From Macrotis lagotis (lineage: Eukaryota > Chordata > Mammalia > Peramelemorphia > Peramelidae), in contig NC_133665.1 in the NCBI RefSeq assembly GCF_037893015.1, forward strand, positions 20,869,207 through 20,933,206: a stretch of 64,000 nucleotides of DNA, given 5' to 3'. The position numbers and the translations under genes were made by a program. The notes beneath the pieces are model-generated. The model did not search any database and had not been told where the DNA came from. It saw only the letters and a program-made list of their open reading frames with translations. Shown here piece by piece: positions 22,256 through 34,110 of this stretch (positions are counted from its first letter, which is position 1; each line of letters begins with the position of its first letter).

Positions 22256-23467
22256 CCCCCCTCCCCATTACACCAATATAATTTTTTTTGAATGACAGAA
22301 GTTGATAGATTCTTTGGGGGTGCTATTACAGAAAAGAGAAAATTCTCACACTCAATCAATCCAGTTCCAAATCTTTTATGCTTGTCTTTAAATGGGAAGT
22401 AAATGCCTAATAATGTTATTATGTGAATAATATACTCTTATGTTATTGGAAATTCTTGAAAAGAGCTTTTACCCTTTTGCAGAATCTAGTTACCTTTTAT
22501 AACAAATAGACAGGAATCCTCTGATCTTTTCCTAAGGTTGCTCACAACTCACACTTAGTTCAATCTTTCCCCTGTGTCTTCCCTAAGAGCTCTGTCTTAT
22601 AGGAAGAAGCAGCAATTTCCTCCCTGCTCAGACCCATAATCTCCTGGACCCCATCCAGGTGCTGAAACAGTTAAGCCCTAACCTAAGTGTAAGGGTTGCA
22701 GGGGCCCACAGCCTGTTAAGAATTCTCTTAAATGCTTTCCCTTATGTTTCAAATGGTCCTGGGTTTATTCTGTAAGTGACTCATGCACTGAAAACTGTTA
22801 CTTATGGTTAGAGTTTATTTTTCTTTCTCCAGTGTTCATCTGACCAATTGCTTAACATTTTAAATGACCTAAAAAAACCCACCTTTTCTCTCCCTTCCAT
22901 ATAGGTCTCCTGTCATATCAAGAGGGAACCATCAAAGGCATGTGTTTAGGCTAGATCTCTCCAGGCAAAGTAAAGTAGTGAATTGAGGATATTATTATGT
23001 CTGGGTAGTTCAGGCAAACCCCCTGTTTTTTTTTAAGCAATCAAACTTCCCCACAGGGCAACTCAGGGAAATTGGCCTGGAATAACTGGATGATCTACAA
23101 TCTAATTCACTTGAAGGGTTTCACTTCATGTTGGGTGAGGAGATGTCAGGACAGGTCAATGTACAAAAAGTAATTTCCTTGCTAAGCAGGGTGGGGACAG
23201 CTATTTAGTGGGTGATAGGCAGCTGCTGCAACTTTATCTAGGAATGTCCCTAGAAAAAACAGAGATATCACAGAATTTTTCTTCTACACCCCATCCTCCA
23301 ACCTCCAAAGTCCATCAGTTCTGCTCAATTTATCATTAGGAATATATGAAGAATATCATAAGGTATTTGTGTGGGGACATTTACACAACAGAAAAACACC
23401 AACAGAAAGCACAACAGAAAAAACTCAAGATTTTTTGCATATTATTTATTATTGCCTAAACTAGCTC

Positions 23468-23708
23468 TAGGCAACTTGGTGGCTCAGTGGATAGATCCTT
23501 GGACCTGGAGTTAGGAAGATCTGAGTTCAAATATGACCTATGAATACTTATTAGCTGTGTGACTTTGAGCAAGCCACTTAACCTCTGTTTACCTTAATCC
23601 ACTGGAGAAGGAAATGGTAGATCACTTTAGGATCTTTGTCAAGAAAACCCTGTGGTCAATGCGGTCCCTGGGGTCATGTAGACTCAGACATGATTGAACA
23701 AATGTGAC
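23468..23708 (+). repeat. Long marsupial SINE, first of a pair
   Basis: GGCAACTTGGTGGCTCAGTG, GACCTGGAGTTAGGAAGATC, AGCAAGCCACTTAACCTCTG, ACTGGAGAAGGAAATGGTAG, CCCTGGGGTCATGTAGACTC and the end GATTGAACAAATG. Confidence 0.9.
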
Positions 23709-23714
23709 TCTTTT

Positions 23715-23935
23715 GGAGGTAGCTAGAAGGTACAGAGGATAGAACACTGGTTCCGGAGTCAAGAAGACTGAATTCAAATCTGACTTCAGACATTTAGTAG
23801 CTGGGTGACTCTGGGCAAGTCAAGTTAACCCTGATTGCCTCAGTGTCCTCATCTGTAAAATAAGCTTAAGAAGGAAATGACAAACCACTACAGTATCTCT
23901 GCCATGAAATCATCATCAGCAACAACAATGACAAA
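23715..23935 (+). repeat. Long marsupial SINE, second of a pair
   Basis: It follows the preceding copy head-to-tail by 6 bp: GAGGTAGCTAGAAGGTACAG, CAAGAAGACTGAATTCAAAT, CTCTGGGCAAGTCAAGTTAA, AAGAAGGAAATGACAAACCA, ending ATCAGCAACAACAATGAC. Confidence 0.9.
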
Positions 23936-24569
23936 CTAACTCTTATTGTTAGAATTTTCTATTCTGTTTGCTGAGTTTTACCTGACTTGATTTGTTTGTT
24001 GGAATAACCCCCCACCACATACCATATACAAGACTTTCTTCCCACGGCAATGTTCAGTAAATTTCAGAAAAAATATGTAAACATTTTCTTTTGAAGAAGA
24101 TGCCCTTTCAAGGAGATCCCTTTTTCTTGTTATAAATACTGAGGTTTCAATCTCTGTGTTCTTTTCAGCTACAAATTTCCTCCCTGAGTATCTAGTAATG
24201 ACTGACAAAAACAAAAGGGAGAAGGGGAATTAACTACTCTTTAGAGGAAGTTGAATTTTTGTTTCTGGGGCAACTGAAAAAGTTTCAATTCTCACGGTTC
24301 TTTGGGTAATGAACTTAGGGTCATTTTAGACTTAGACTTGGTAATGGTGGCATCAAAGTATCTACAGAAACAAATCCCCCATGTTTTCTCCATCTATCCA
24401 GTTTCTGCAAAAGGGTCACCAAGATATCTTATGCAGATTTTGCATCTCCCTCAGCAGCCATTAGAAAGCTCTGCTCATAGAAACTATTAAAGTATCCCTT
24501 GAATTTAAATGAATGTCAGAAAGAGTAAAGCTTTTTTTTATAACTTGAATCCAAAAACCCAATTTATAT

Positions 24570-24690
24570 GACTGATAGACACTAGCTGTATTACCTAAGG
24601 CAAATTCCTTCTCTTTTCTAACTATAACATCTTCATCTGCAGAATTAGAGAGGTCTCTAAATTCCTTTCTACTTCTGTGACTCTTTGCTC
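24570..24690 (+). repeat. MIR fragment
   Basis: ACTAGCTGTATTACCTAAGG, CATCTTCATCTGCAGAATTA and GAGAGGTCTCTAAATTCC follow the forward MIR order. Confidence 0.7.
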
Positions 24691-24724
24691 TTCTAAGTAA
24701 TTAGGAGGATAGGGAAAAAAAGAA

Positions 24725-24972
24725 TTTACATAGTGTCTACTCTGGACCAAGTACAGTGCTATCACTTTATAAATATTTCCTCATTTTGATCCTCGCAACA
24801 ACCCTAGGAGATTGGTGTTAATTATTATTTCCAGTTTAGAATTGTGGAAGCTAAAACCTGCAGAAGTTGTGACTTGCCCAGATCACAGAGATAGTAAGTA
24901 TCCAAGGTTGGATTTGAATTCAGGTTTTTTTTTTTTTTGACTCCAGATCTTTTTGTCTCTAGTCCTTAGCTG
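24725..24972 (-). repeat. MIR/L2-type copy, antisense
   Basis: GTCTACTCTGGACCAAGTAC, TTTTGATCCTCGCAACAACC, CTAGGAGATTGGTG, TTGTGACTTGCCCAGATCAC and GGATTTGAATTCAGG follow each other; a T run at about 24927 interrupts the head. Confidence 0.8.
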
Positions 24973-25689
24973 CTATCCATAAGAGTGCTGTGAAAAGTTT
25001 AGAAAATGTCTTTTTAAATATATATATACGGTTTTTTTTTTACAGAATTTCAAACTATACATTCAAAGACACCTCACTCAACTCAGGAAAGTCTGATTCA
25101 AGCCTGGGACTATAGAGGTTCTGTGACTAAAGGCAGGTAATTTAACCTCTAAGTGTAACTCCTTAAGAGTAGAAGTTGTAGAGATAAAATTAGAAGAGCT
25201 CCTTCTAAGACTAAATCTATGGTAGTTCATTTTTTTTAATCCCAATGTCCCCATCACATAAATTATGGAGTTAATGTTGCCTTGAACATTGATTCTGGAA
25301 GCATTTCCATACAAAGAAGATAGTCACTGAGAATACTGGAGATTGGCTAGAAAGGAAAGAAGGATGAAGCAGTGTGAGGAAAATGGTGAATTTCAATTTG
25401 AATTTTTAAAAGAATGGACTTTTAATATTTAGTGCTGCTGCCTTTAAAGGTTCCATTCAATGTATAGCCTTAAGATTCATTTTTTGTTTAAAAAAATCAT
25501 TTTTAAGATTCCCATTGAACTTTCACAAAACTATTAATTTTCTTGTAATTTTATCATCATACATTTTGAATTAGTGGCTGTCTTTGTCTTAAATCTCCTA
25601 TAGAGAACAGTCATAGATTATAAACTCTCTCAAGGCAAAGATTGTCACTTATCTTTCTTTAAAAAAAATCTCTCTTGGCTGAGGGAAAG

Positions 25690-26012
25690 AGAGGGATCTT
25701 TATTAAGCATTTACTATGTTAAAAAATATGATCTCATCGGATCCTCAGGACAACCCTAGGGGGATGGATGCTATCATTATTCCCATTGTATAGCTGAGGA
25801 AACTGAGGTAAATAGAGTTTAAATGATATCCAAGGTCACACAGCTAGTAAGTGTATAAGACAAGATTTGAACTCCAGTCTTCCAGATCTCAGGTCCTGCA
25901 CTTTTGTTTGCATACTGTCTCCCTAATTTGATTGTAAACTGCTTAAGGGCAGGGACTGTCTTTTGCCTCTTTTTGTAACATAATAGACGCTTAATAAATG
26001 TTGATTGATCGA
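25690..26012. repeat. Antisense MIR followed by sense L2-type 3' tail
   Basis: 25690-25922 is a reverse MIR (GGATCCTCAGGACAACCCTA, GCTGAGGAAACTGAGGTAAA, GGTCACACAGCTAGTAAGTG). 25925-26012 is a forward L2-type tail (TTGTAAACTGCTTAAGGGCA, GGGACTGTCTTTTGCCTC, TTAATAAATGTTGATTGATC). Confidence 0.85.
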
Positions 26013-27284
26013 TCACTAATCTCTGCATCTTCTTACATATAGATGCTTTAAAAATTGGTTGTGAATGACTGAATGAACAGTTGTCCCATATTGTCTTCAT
26101 TTTGGATCTCAGGTTAAAACCCAACCTTTGCTAACATGATTTTGTGATTTCCATTTCATCATTTTTAAAATAAAGGAGTTGAACTTGATGACTCTGAGAC
26201 TCCTTAAATCTTTAGATCTATGAGAATATTATAATTCATTTTCCTCCATATTGTGACAATAAGGCTATCTTCGACTCAGACCTTATCCATACTTAAAAGA
26301 TTAATGAAAACTCAATGAACTAGTGGCACAGGATTTTTAAATTCTATGAGGTTCTGCCATCTGGTATTCCTGAAGTCTCTGGCACATACATAGGTCTGAT
26401 TGTTGGCCACAGATGTACAAAGGTTTCACAGCATGATCAACAAAAGTGAGAAAAGGGGTGTTTATGCTTTTTTGGAACCTTCAGGACTCCAGCAGATAAA
26501 GCTACTGGACACTAGCTTCAACTCAGGTCTAGGTTGATTCATTGATTGTTCCTTGCCTGTTTCCTATTCTTCCTCTTCTCTACTCCCACTAGCCAGTATC
26601 AGATCTGTGAACTTACAGTGCACTTCCCAGTGGAAATTGCTATTGTTATGCTACAGCTGTGGCTGCTTCCCTACCAATAGATTTTTGCAATAAGTTTAAT
26701 TTCTTCTACTTTTAATTTAGTATTGGTTCATACAGCTCAGTTTTCTTTTGTTCCTAGGTAGCTCTACCAGTGTAAAACTTGGCAGTAATAGTAACTGACT
26801 GTCTCTGACCAGAAGGACATTGAATGTACTTTTGACTTCTTTCTTGGAGCTATACTGTTTGTCTACCTAATTTCTATTTTAGCATTTGGAGTCCTGAGGC
26901 TGTTCTGTCCCTTTCCTTAGCAGTACCTTGGCTTATTAGATTTTGGTTTTAATTAGCAACCTGAAGAAGCCCAAACCACAATTAATTATAACATCTTTCT
27001 ATTCTAGCAGATACTCACAGAATCTCAGAAAGAAAATTCTTGGATGTTTAACTAACATTGCATTCTGTTTTAAATTTTTATTACTCATTATTTTTGTGTC
27101 ATTGCTATATGAATCTTTGTTTCTTTTTACTGGAAAAAAAGACAACTTTTTGTGGGTTATAGAAAGCCCAAGGATTGACTGCCTGAAATTTTGAGATTAA
27201 TAGTCTAACCCTCTTGTTCTATAGATGTGGAATATAAGGTTCAGAGAACCTGAAATGCCTCCTAATTGGTAACTGCACTCAGCT

Positions 27285-27628
27285 TATCCCTTTAGTAATT
27301 CATTCTCCACATAGTTGTCAAGTTGATATCCTAAAATGCAGGTCTGAATGTGCCTTTTAATATGCTCTAGAAGACTGAGTGGCTTCCTATTGCATTTAGG
27401 ATTAAGTGCAATATCTTGTTGTGATACTTTAAAACTCCTTAAAAATCTTGCTCAACCTTGTATTACATTATGATGTGTTAGATAATTTTAAATTATTTCC
27501 TATCATATTATATCTCCTAAGAATGCTGTACCATCTCCCAAGTCTTTGCACTGGAGTAGACAATAAACTCCTTATTTTCATGGTTCCTCTGACCACTTAA
27601 TAAATTCTTGTTGCTTGATTGAAAGACG
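27285..27628 (+). mobile_element. L2-type LINE 3' region
   Basis: TTCATTCTCCACATAGTTGT, GCAGGTCTGAATGTGCC, GTGGCTTCCTATTGCATTTA and, after a divergent part, ACCACTTAATAAATTCTTGT and TTGATTGA. It is the forward L2-type 3' region, deleted internally. Confidence 0.75.
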
Positions 27629-27964
27629 GAAAGGGACATACTCAAGGTATCTCAGTTAAGTGGTTGCATCACAAATAAAATCCAGGTCTTCTGACATGTA
27701 CCCCAATGTTCATTCACCTACAGTATAGTGGAACAGTTTGTAACTACAATCCTTCCTTTCTTCCTGTGAAAGACTTTATATAACCCCTTGGCAAAGTGGA
27801 ATAGAATTGAAAATGACCTTGATAATTTGAAGAAAATAGCATCAACAGACTCAGACTCTTGGGCTCCATTTCTACTGGAATCTAAGTTACTTAACAAATA
27901 TAGCAGTTACTTTTTTTGAGAGTAGAAATTTGTTCATGTAATGCCTTGCCATAGTGCACAGGGA

Positions 27965-28222
27965 TTAGAATTCACTTAAGAAAGAGGGAGAGGAACTTTA
28001 CAAATATAAGACAAAGAAGAAGTAGATTTGTACAAGTATAGGAGGAAAAAAAGATGTGGAAACTGGAAGATTATATTCAAAAAACAAAAAAGCAAAGAGG
28101 AGATATTATTAAAATGATGTGACCAGAAGTCCTTCATTAGACAGGGCCAATCCAGAATCTGATTTCCTGCCCTGGATGGAAAAATATCTCTCATGTCCTA
28201 CATTAACATTTTTTTGTTACTC
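27965..28222 (-). repeat. Unclassified repeat, copy A
   Basis: The minus strand of this block matches the plus strand of 29495-29697 along its length. Shared words are AAAAAAATG, GAGATATTTTTCCA / GAGATGTTTTTTCCA, AGGAAAT, ATTCTGGA, CTGTCTAATGAA and TTCTGGTCA. I cannot name the family. Confidence 0.75.
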
Positions 28223-28799
28223 CTCAGGCCTTACTGCAGCCCTCCTGTCCCTTTTTCTTTGGTTAGTCTCCCATTCTTCCTCCTCCTCCTCCTCATCTTG
28301 AGACCTAACCAATTTCGCTTACTCTATCCACTTTATGAAACTCTTCATTATTATGGAAAGCGTGGGTTCTTTCATCAAGCTTGTGACTATAACCAGAGTG
28401 GTGGAGACTGTCCTTCCTGAAAAGCCTTCTGAGGGGCACACCCTGCTGGGCAGCCTCCCTCACAGTTCTTTCACTCCCTTCCCTCTCTGTCCCAGCTGCT
28501 TTGGCTGGGCTGAGATCTGGACACTGTGTGTTGAAGAAAAAGCCTCACTGGAATGAGTAAACAGAATTGCAATATGTAGGAGCCAGGAGGCAGTCCTTCT
28601 CCCACCCTGATTTTTCAACATTTGTTGGCTTTTTATTAGAGCATGGAATTTATTTGTAAAAGTTGTTACTTTTGTGAAATAAGAAAAACACTTATAAAGG
28701 ATCCTGAGAGAGTAATTAAGATGATGAAGAGGATAGGTCATAGGTGCTATGAGAAAACATCATGACAATAAGAGTTGTTTCTTACATATGATATTGCAT

Positions 28800-29095
28800 C
28801 TCCTTTCTCCATGACTTTGAATTGTCTTTTCCCCATAATTGGAATATATTTTCTCCTCACCTCTATATCTCTTAGGATTTTTGGTTCCTGTTAATTGCCA
28901 TCTTGTACTTGAAGCAATTACCTTGCCTTTCTATATCATCTTGTATTTTTTAAAATATCATTTGCATAAACCTATTATGCATGTTATTTCTGGGTTAGAA
29001 TCTATGTTCCTTGCAGATAGATATAATTTCAATTTTTGTACTCCCCAGCACCTGGTACATAGTAGCATTTAATAAATGCTTATTGATTGATTAGC
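28800..29095 (+). mobile_element. L2-type LINE 3' end
   Basis: CCCCATAATTGGAATATATT, CTTGCAGATAGATATAA, CTCCCCAGCACCTGGTACAT, AGTAGCATTTAATAAATGCT and TATTGATTGATTA: the forward 3' end with its typical tail. Confidence 0.85.
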
Positions 29096-29329
29096 CTAGA
29101 AAAGAAAAAAAAGCAAGGGAATGAATATTTAAGACTGTGAAGGAAAAGCAAACCCCATACAAAGAATTAATACTTATATTGTTTTGAATTTGAATGATAA
29201 CATAAGACTTAAAACATATTCTTTGCACTGCAACAGTGTCTATAATTTCCACTAACACAGTTGCTCCTTGGGATAGGACTCTGACTCCACTGGTTTGTTA
29301 ACAGACCTTAACTGAATTCAGTTTTGAAC

Positions 29330-30090
29330 ATAATGAGTTTAAGATGTCTATAAAATGTCTAGTTCAAAACGTCCAATGAGTAGTTGGAGATGTGAGACTG
29401 GAGACTGAGAGAGAACTTAAGCTGGTCAAGAAGGTCTGAGAGTCATTTGCACAGAGATAATAGTTGAATTCACTTGGAATAGAGAAAGATTCAAGCAAAA
29501 AAATGCCAATGCAGGATTTTCTGAGATGTTTTTTCCAGCCAGTACAGGAAATAAAATTCTGGACCAGCACTGTCTAATGAATGATTTCTGGTCATATCAT
29601 TTCTATAAAAGTTCCACTTTGCTTCTTCATCTCTCTAAAATGGCCTTCTTCCAGTCACCAATTTATTTCCTACCCTTGCACAAAGCCACTTCTTATGATG
29701 AGATCACTAAACAAAATAGTATATAGGGAAAAGGGAAGAGGGGCAGACAGGACCTGTGCTATACCAGTGGTTAATGGGAATGACTTGTATGAAGATGCAG
29801 TGAAGGAAACAGAAGAGAGGTCAGAGGGGAAGGAGGAGAATCAGGAAAGAGTAGTGTCACAAAAACCTAGAAAGAAGACGATATCAAGGAGAAGGGGATA
29901 GTGTCAGATATTTGAGAGAGATCAAGAACAATGAGGATTGAGAAAAGGTCATTGGATTTGGCAATGAAAAAAATAATAAACCATTTTGGAGAAAATAATT
30001 TCAGTTGAATAATAAGGTCAAAAGCCAGACTGCAGAGAGTTTAAGAAAAGATTGAGTGGTAAAAGAAGTGGAGGTATCGCTTATAGAAAG
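29330..30090 (+). repeat. Old interspersed repeat interrupted by copy B
   Basis: The left part holds CAATGAGTAGTTGGAGATGTG, AGACTGGAGACTGAGAGAG and GAGAGTCATTTGCACAGAGA. The right part holds GATGAGATCACTAA, TATAGGGAAAAGGGAAGAG, GTGTCACAAAAACCTAGAA and TTGAGAAAAGGTCATTGGAT. These words belong to one widespread mammalian repeat, probably part of the L2/L3 group, and are separated by the block at 29495-29697. Confidence 0.65.
29495..29697 (+). repeat. Unclassified repeat, copy B (inserted)
   Basis: Inverted relative to copy A at 27965-28222, about 1.3 kb away. It sits inside the older repeat at 29330-30090, so it arrived later. The reading frame over it and the one over copy A give similar peptides (ILDQHCLMNDFWS and ILDWPCLMKDFWS), which reflects shared repeat ancestry and not a gene. 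Confidence 0.75.
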
Positions 30091-30292
30091 CCTACTTATT
30101 TTTTTCACATAAGATATTCTATATTTAATATTTATTTATTCTCATTTTGTACAAATAATGTTTTTATACATTAATAAAATATTCTTGTTTAAGAGTAAAC
30201 AAAATACCCCCTCCCCCAAAAAAATATAGACTCGCTTGAGTGATAAAGGGGAGAGAAAAAATTAAAATAAAAAAAATAGTAATAATTGTAGG

Positions 30293-30360
30293 TATGGCCA
30301 GGTGGCACAATGGATGGAGCACCAGCCCTGGAGCCAGGAGCACCTGAGCCCAAATCCTTA
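30293..30360 (+). repeat. WSINE1-like SINE head, truncated
   Basis: GGCCAGGTGGCACAATGGAT, GGAGCACCAGCCCTGGAGCC and AGGAGCACCTGAGCCCAAAT; the rest is absent. Confidence 0.88.
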
Positions 30361-30587
30361 TAAAATGTGTTACTTAGAGAAGAGGTCAGACACATTTCTC
30401 CATTAACACTTCAGCAAGAATTAGTTTTCAGTTTGGCCAACGTCCTGAAATATAATGAATGAAAGGGGAGGGAAAAGGACACAGGTGAGTTTTGATATGA
30501 GATGGAGTTTTAAAAGGTCTAAAGCACCAGAAAGAGCCCAAGAGTATAAGAGTGTATAGACCGTCAAAGAGAGATGTAGGCCCGATA

Positions 30588-31010
30588 GTAAAAGGAGCTA
30601 TAGCTTTGGATTAAGATGACCTATTCTACTATTAGCTCCCTTTATGATTATGAAAAAGTCACTAAATGTCTCTAGCCTTGACTTACTTCATCTGTAGAAT
30701 AATAAAGTGGTGATAGAGACAGGGTGAAAGTCCCTTTCCAGCTTTAAACTGATTATTCTATGAACCCTCTTGGCAATTAGATGGCATAGCAAATAGAGCA
30801 CCAGACCAGGAGTTAGTATGACTTGAGATCAAATTTGACCTAAGACATGTACTAGAGCCTGGGTAAGTCACTTCACCCTGTTTGCCTCACTTTACTCATC
30901 TGTAAAATGATCTTGAGAAGGAGTTGACAAACCACTTCAGTTTCTTTACCAAGAAAACCTGAAAAGGGGTCATGAAAAGTCTGAAACGACTGAGCAATAA
31001 CATCATGGAC
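30588..31010 (+). repeat. MIR copy followed by long marsupial SINE
   Basis: 30588-30765 is a forward MIR (GTCACTAAATGTCTCTAGCC, CATCTGTAGAATAATAAAGT). 30770-31010 is a forward long SINE (ATTAGATGGCATAGCAAATA, GGGTAAGTCACTTCACCCTG, GAGTTGACAAACCACTTCAG, GGGGTCATGAAAAGTCTGAA, GACTGAGCAATAAC). Confidence 0.85.
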
Positions 31011-31104
31011 CCTCAAAGTATGAGGACTTCTGAAAATAAATGTTTTTACTTTATGGTTTTGTTCAGAGAGGGCTCAAGGTAGGAGTGATTATCAATTACC
31101 TTCT

Positions 31105-31795
31105 TCATAGAATAACACAATTTGAAAAAGGAATGGACTTCATTTGTCATCTAGTTCAAACCATCCATGAAAGGACATCTCATAATAAAATATACATCAA
31201 GAGATCATTTAGCCTCTGCTGATAGATCTCCAAGGAGAAAGTCATCACTACTTCAGATAGCCCATTCCACTCTCAGAAAGATAAATTGTTTGCAAGTTTT
31301 CCTGACATCAGTTTAAAGGTGCCACTTTGTAACTTCTACTCCATTCTTCCAGTTCTCTCTTTAAAACTAAACGGTGTGGGGGTTGGGAGGGGAAGGAGAA
31401 AAAGAAATCTAATCTTTCCTCTCTATAAGACAGCTTCCTATTTATGCAGTCCCATATTGCATTAGTGTTTTTGACTGCCCCAACATATATGACTTCTTCA
31501 TATTGAACTTAAATCCTCGAGATTTTCCAAAATAATAAGTTGCTTTCCTCTATGTCTCTCTTACTCAATTATACTTATGAAGTTAATTTTTTGAACCCAA
31601 GTATAAGACTTTACAATTAATCCCTTTTGAATATCACTTTATTAGATTTAGCTCAATACTCTATTGTGTTAAGGATCCTTTTGGATCCTGATTGCCATCC
31701 AGTGCCATCCCAGATTTCTGTCTTTTGCAGATTTGAATGGCATATTATACCTACCTAAATCAATGATGAAATTGTTCTCTTGGCTTAATTTCCTA
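31105..31795 (-). mobile_element. L3/CR1-clade LINE remnant, antisense
   Basis: Reverse complement of the same family as 5591-6405, reaching further 3'. Markers are GATCTCCAAGGAGAAAGTCA, CATATTGCATTAGTGTTTTT, TTTTGAACCCAAGTATAAGA, CTTTATTAGATTTAGCTCAA, AAGGATCCTTTTGGATCCTG and TTGCAGATTTGAATGGCATA. Same orientation as MUSK. Confidence 0.82.
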
Positions 31796-32499
31796 TCTCC
31801 AAAGGATAGATTAGATTAAATAGCTCTTAAACCTCTTTTGCCTTTAAGATTCTATGATTATAAGATTACCCACTGAATACAAAATGAGAAGAAAGAAAAA
31901 AGCCAGGGGACATAGAAAAGACATTAGAGAAAACTTTATAACTGAAAGAACTTTGAGATGTTGGAATAAATTTCCATCAGAAATATTTAGAGATCTCTAG
32001 AGATTGAGCAATGAGATGGTTTAGTTGCATGTCTTAAAGCTGAACAGTGATAAGATTATTCTTCAGTCCCTATTCAAGCCCTCTAATTCAATATCAATAT
32101 TAAACATTTCATAAAAACCCAGCCTGTAATATTAGCTCTATCTGGAAATATGAATATTTAAATACTATCTGTAATAATGACATCTTGTGGTGACCAGTTA
32201 CTACTACAGTTCATGATTCTTCTGATGGCCAACTTCAAACTGTCTTCTCATTGTTCTTTCTTGAGACTGTACTCATTTTCCTTCTCTACTCTATCTCACC
32301 CTTTATCCCATCCTACTCTTTGTTGCTTCATTCTAAGCTCTTACGGTTTTGCACTCCTGCTTTTTATCTAATATGAAGTCCTGAGGCTGTATTGTAAAAC
32401 TAATAGTTTCCACAACAATTCTTATTATTTGTAATCATGTCATGGCTATAGAATTAGAAAGAACCTTAATAAGTCACTAGTTCCATCATGGCAAGATCA

Positions 32500-32672
32500 T
32501 AGATCTAGAGTTTTAAGGTCTCTTAGTGACCTTCAAATCCAAATACAAATTTTACAGATGTAAAAACTGAGGTATAAAGAGTTTAAATGTCCTACATTGT
32601 GTCATTACTAAGTGACTGAGAATGAATATGAACAAAAGTATTGTGTAGTCCAAGTCCAATGCTTCTTCTTTA
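32500..32672 (-). repeat. CORE-SINE/MIR-like copy, antisense
   Basis: CTCTTAGTGACCTTCAAATCC, TTTACAGATGTAAAAACTGA and CATTGTGTCATTACTAAGTG; diverged. Confidence 0.65.
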
Positions 32673-33444
32673 GGCAGTCATACTCCTGAAGGATGAGTTG
32701 ACTCTCTTAACTGACATTTATTTCTTTTTTTTCAACTTAAAACACAAATATGCTTCCTTGTTCATGGATAAAAATGGATATTTGTAAGCAGTAAAAATGA
32801 GTGGCATTTATGTTGTATTTTGCACATTTAAACATGTTTTCATAGGCATGATTTTGAGGGGACATTATGGCCTCTTTTATATGCATTACACAGGTTACTT
32901 GATCAAACACTTCCTTCATTTGGTTACAATCTCCTTATGGATATAATTTTGGAACCTACAAGAAAAACTTCTATATCCTCTTCTTGCTCTGTCTTCCTAT
33001 TTGACCTGTCTTGAAATAATGGACATTTCTATCACCTTAAAGGAAAAAATGAGGAGTACTAATAAGATATGTAGTCTAGAACAAATATTTTGTGTTGACT
33101 AAATATGGAATAGAAAAAGAGTGACACGATGATTCATCAAATGTGCAAAATACATAAAGCTGGGAAAATGATGGTGACTGTAATAATGGGTCTATCAGAC
33201 ATATTAGGACTTGGAAAAAATAAAATTGCTTTCTCCATGGATGCTGCCATTATCTATGTGAGGAGGAAGATGGACTCTTTTTTTTTTTAACACCAAAGGT
33301 TTAGAAGCAGAACTATTTTTAATGTGGTAAGAACAGTACAAAACTAATAGCTAGGGCTCACCATAGCCCTTAATCGATTCCAAGGCCTGTGTTCACATCT
33401 TGAATTATGTTGGAAATCTGTGTAAATTTCCTGCTTCTTTTGAT

Positions 33445-33790
33445 TCCTCAACCTCTGGATTTGAAATTAGGAAGAACTGAGTTCAAATCCTGTCACAAAC
33501 ACTTGACTGTAAGACCTTGAATAAATTACTATCTAGTTTATACTTTAATTTCCTCATCTATAAAATGAGGGAGCTGGCTTGATAACTGCTAAGATCTCTT
33601 CAAACTCTGCAATTTGTAATCTTATGCCTAAGAAATAGAAACAAGCTTCTTTAGTGGAAAAAAAATACTGGACTAGGAAAGTAGAAGACTGGAGATCTAG
33701 TCACATCTCTGCCATTAATAAAACATGATCTTTATAATCAGATTCATTGACCTAACCTTCCAGGACCCAGTTTCCTCAAATGCAAAATGG
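33445..33790 (+). repeat. Two successive MIR-like copies
   Basis: 33445-33630 has GAACTGAGTTCAAATCCTGT, CAAACACTTGACTGTAAGAC and CTCATCTATAAAATGAGGGA. 33650-33790 has CTGGACTAGGAAAGTAGAAG, CACATCTCTGCCATTAATAA and CCCAGTTTCCTCAAATGCAA. The second is cut by the SINE that follows. Confidence 0.75.
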
Positions 33791-33954
33791 CAATAATAAC
33801 TATTTTTTTTGTTTTTTTGCAAGGCAAATGGGGTTAAGTGGCTTGCCCAAGGCCACACAGCTAGGTAATTATTAAGTGTCTGAGACTGGATTTGAACCCA
33901 GGTACTCCAGTGCTTTATCCACTGTACCACCTAGCCACCCCAATAATAACTATT
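33791..33954 (-). repeat. WSINE1-like SINE, antisense, inserted in a MIR
   Basis: Body 33805-33940: a T-rich tail, then GGGGTTAAGTGGCTTGCCCA, CAGCTAGGTAATTATTAAGT and GTACCACCTAGCCACCC. A perfect 14-bp duplication, CAATAATAACTATT, lies at 33791-33804 and 33941-33954. It is in MUSK sense, about 0.5 kb downstream of the Ig3 first-half exon. Confidence 0.96.
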
Positions 33955-33997
33955 CTAAGGCCTTTTTAAAAAAGAATTAAACTGCATAATATATACA

Positions 33998-34110
33998 TAA
34001 TAATAGTTAATATTTATATAGCACTTGCTATGTGTCAGATATTATGGTACACACTTCATAATTATTATCTCAATTGATCTTTACAACAACCCTGGGAGGT
34101 AAGAATTTAA
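33998..34110 (-). repeat. MIR/L2-type fragment
   Basis: ATATAGCACTTGCTATGTGT, CAATTGATCTTTACAACAAC and CCTGGGAGGTAAG match the reverse MIR/L2-type 3' part. Confidence 0.7.

Noticed and set aside
28119..28741. Cluster of frames on both strands
   Set aside because: Partly covers the unnamed repeat copy A; translations are unlike any protein I know, and the frames on the two strands overlap one another.
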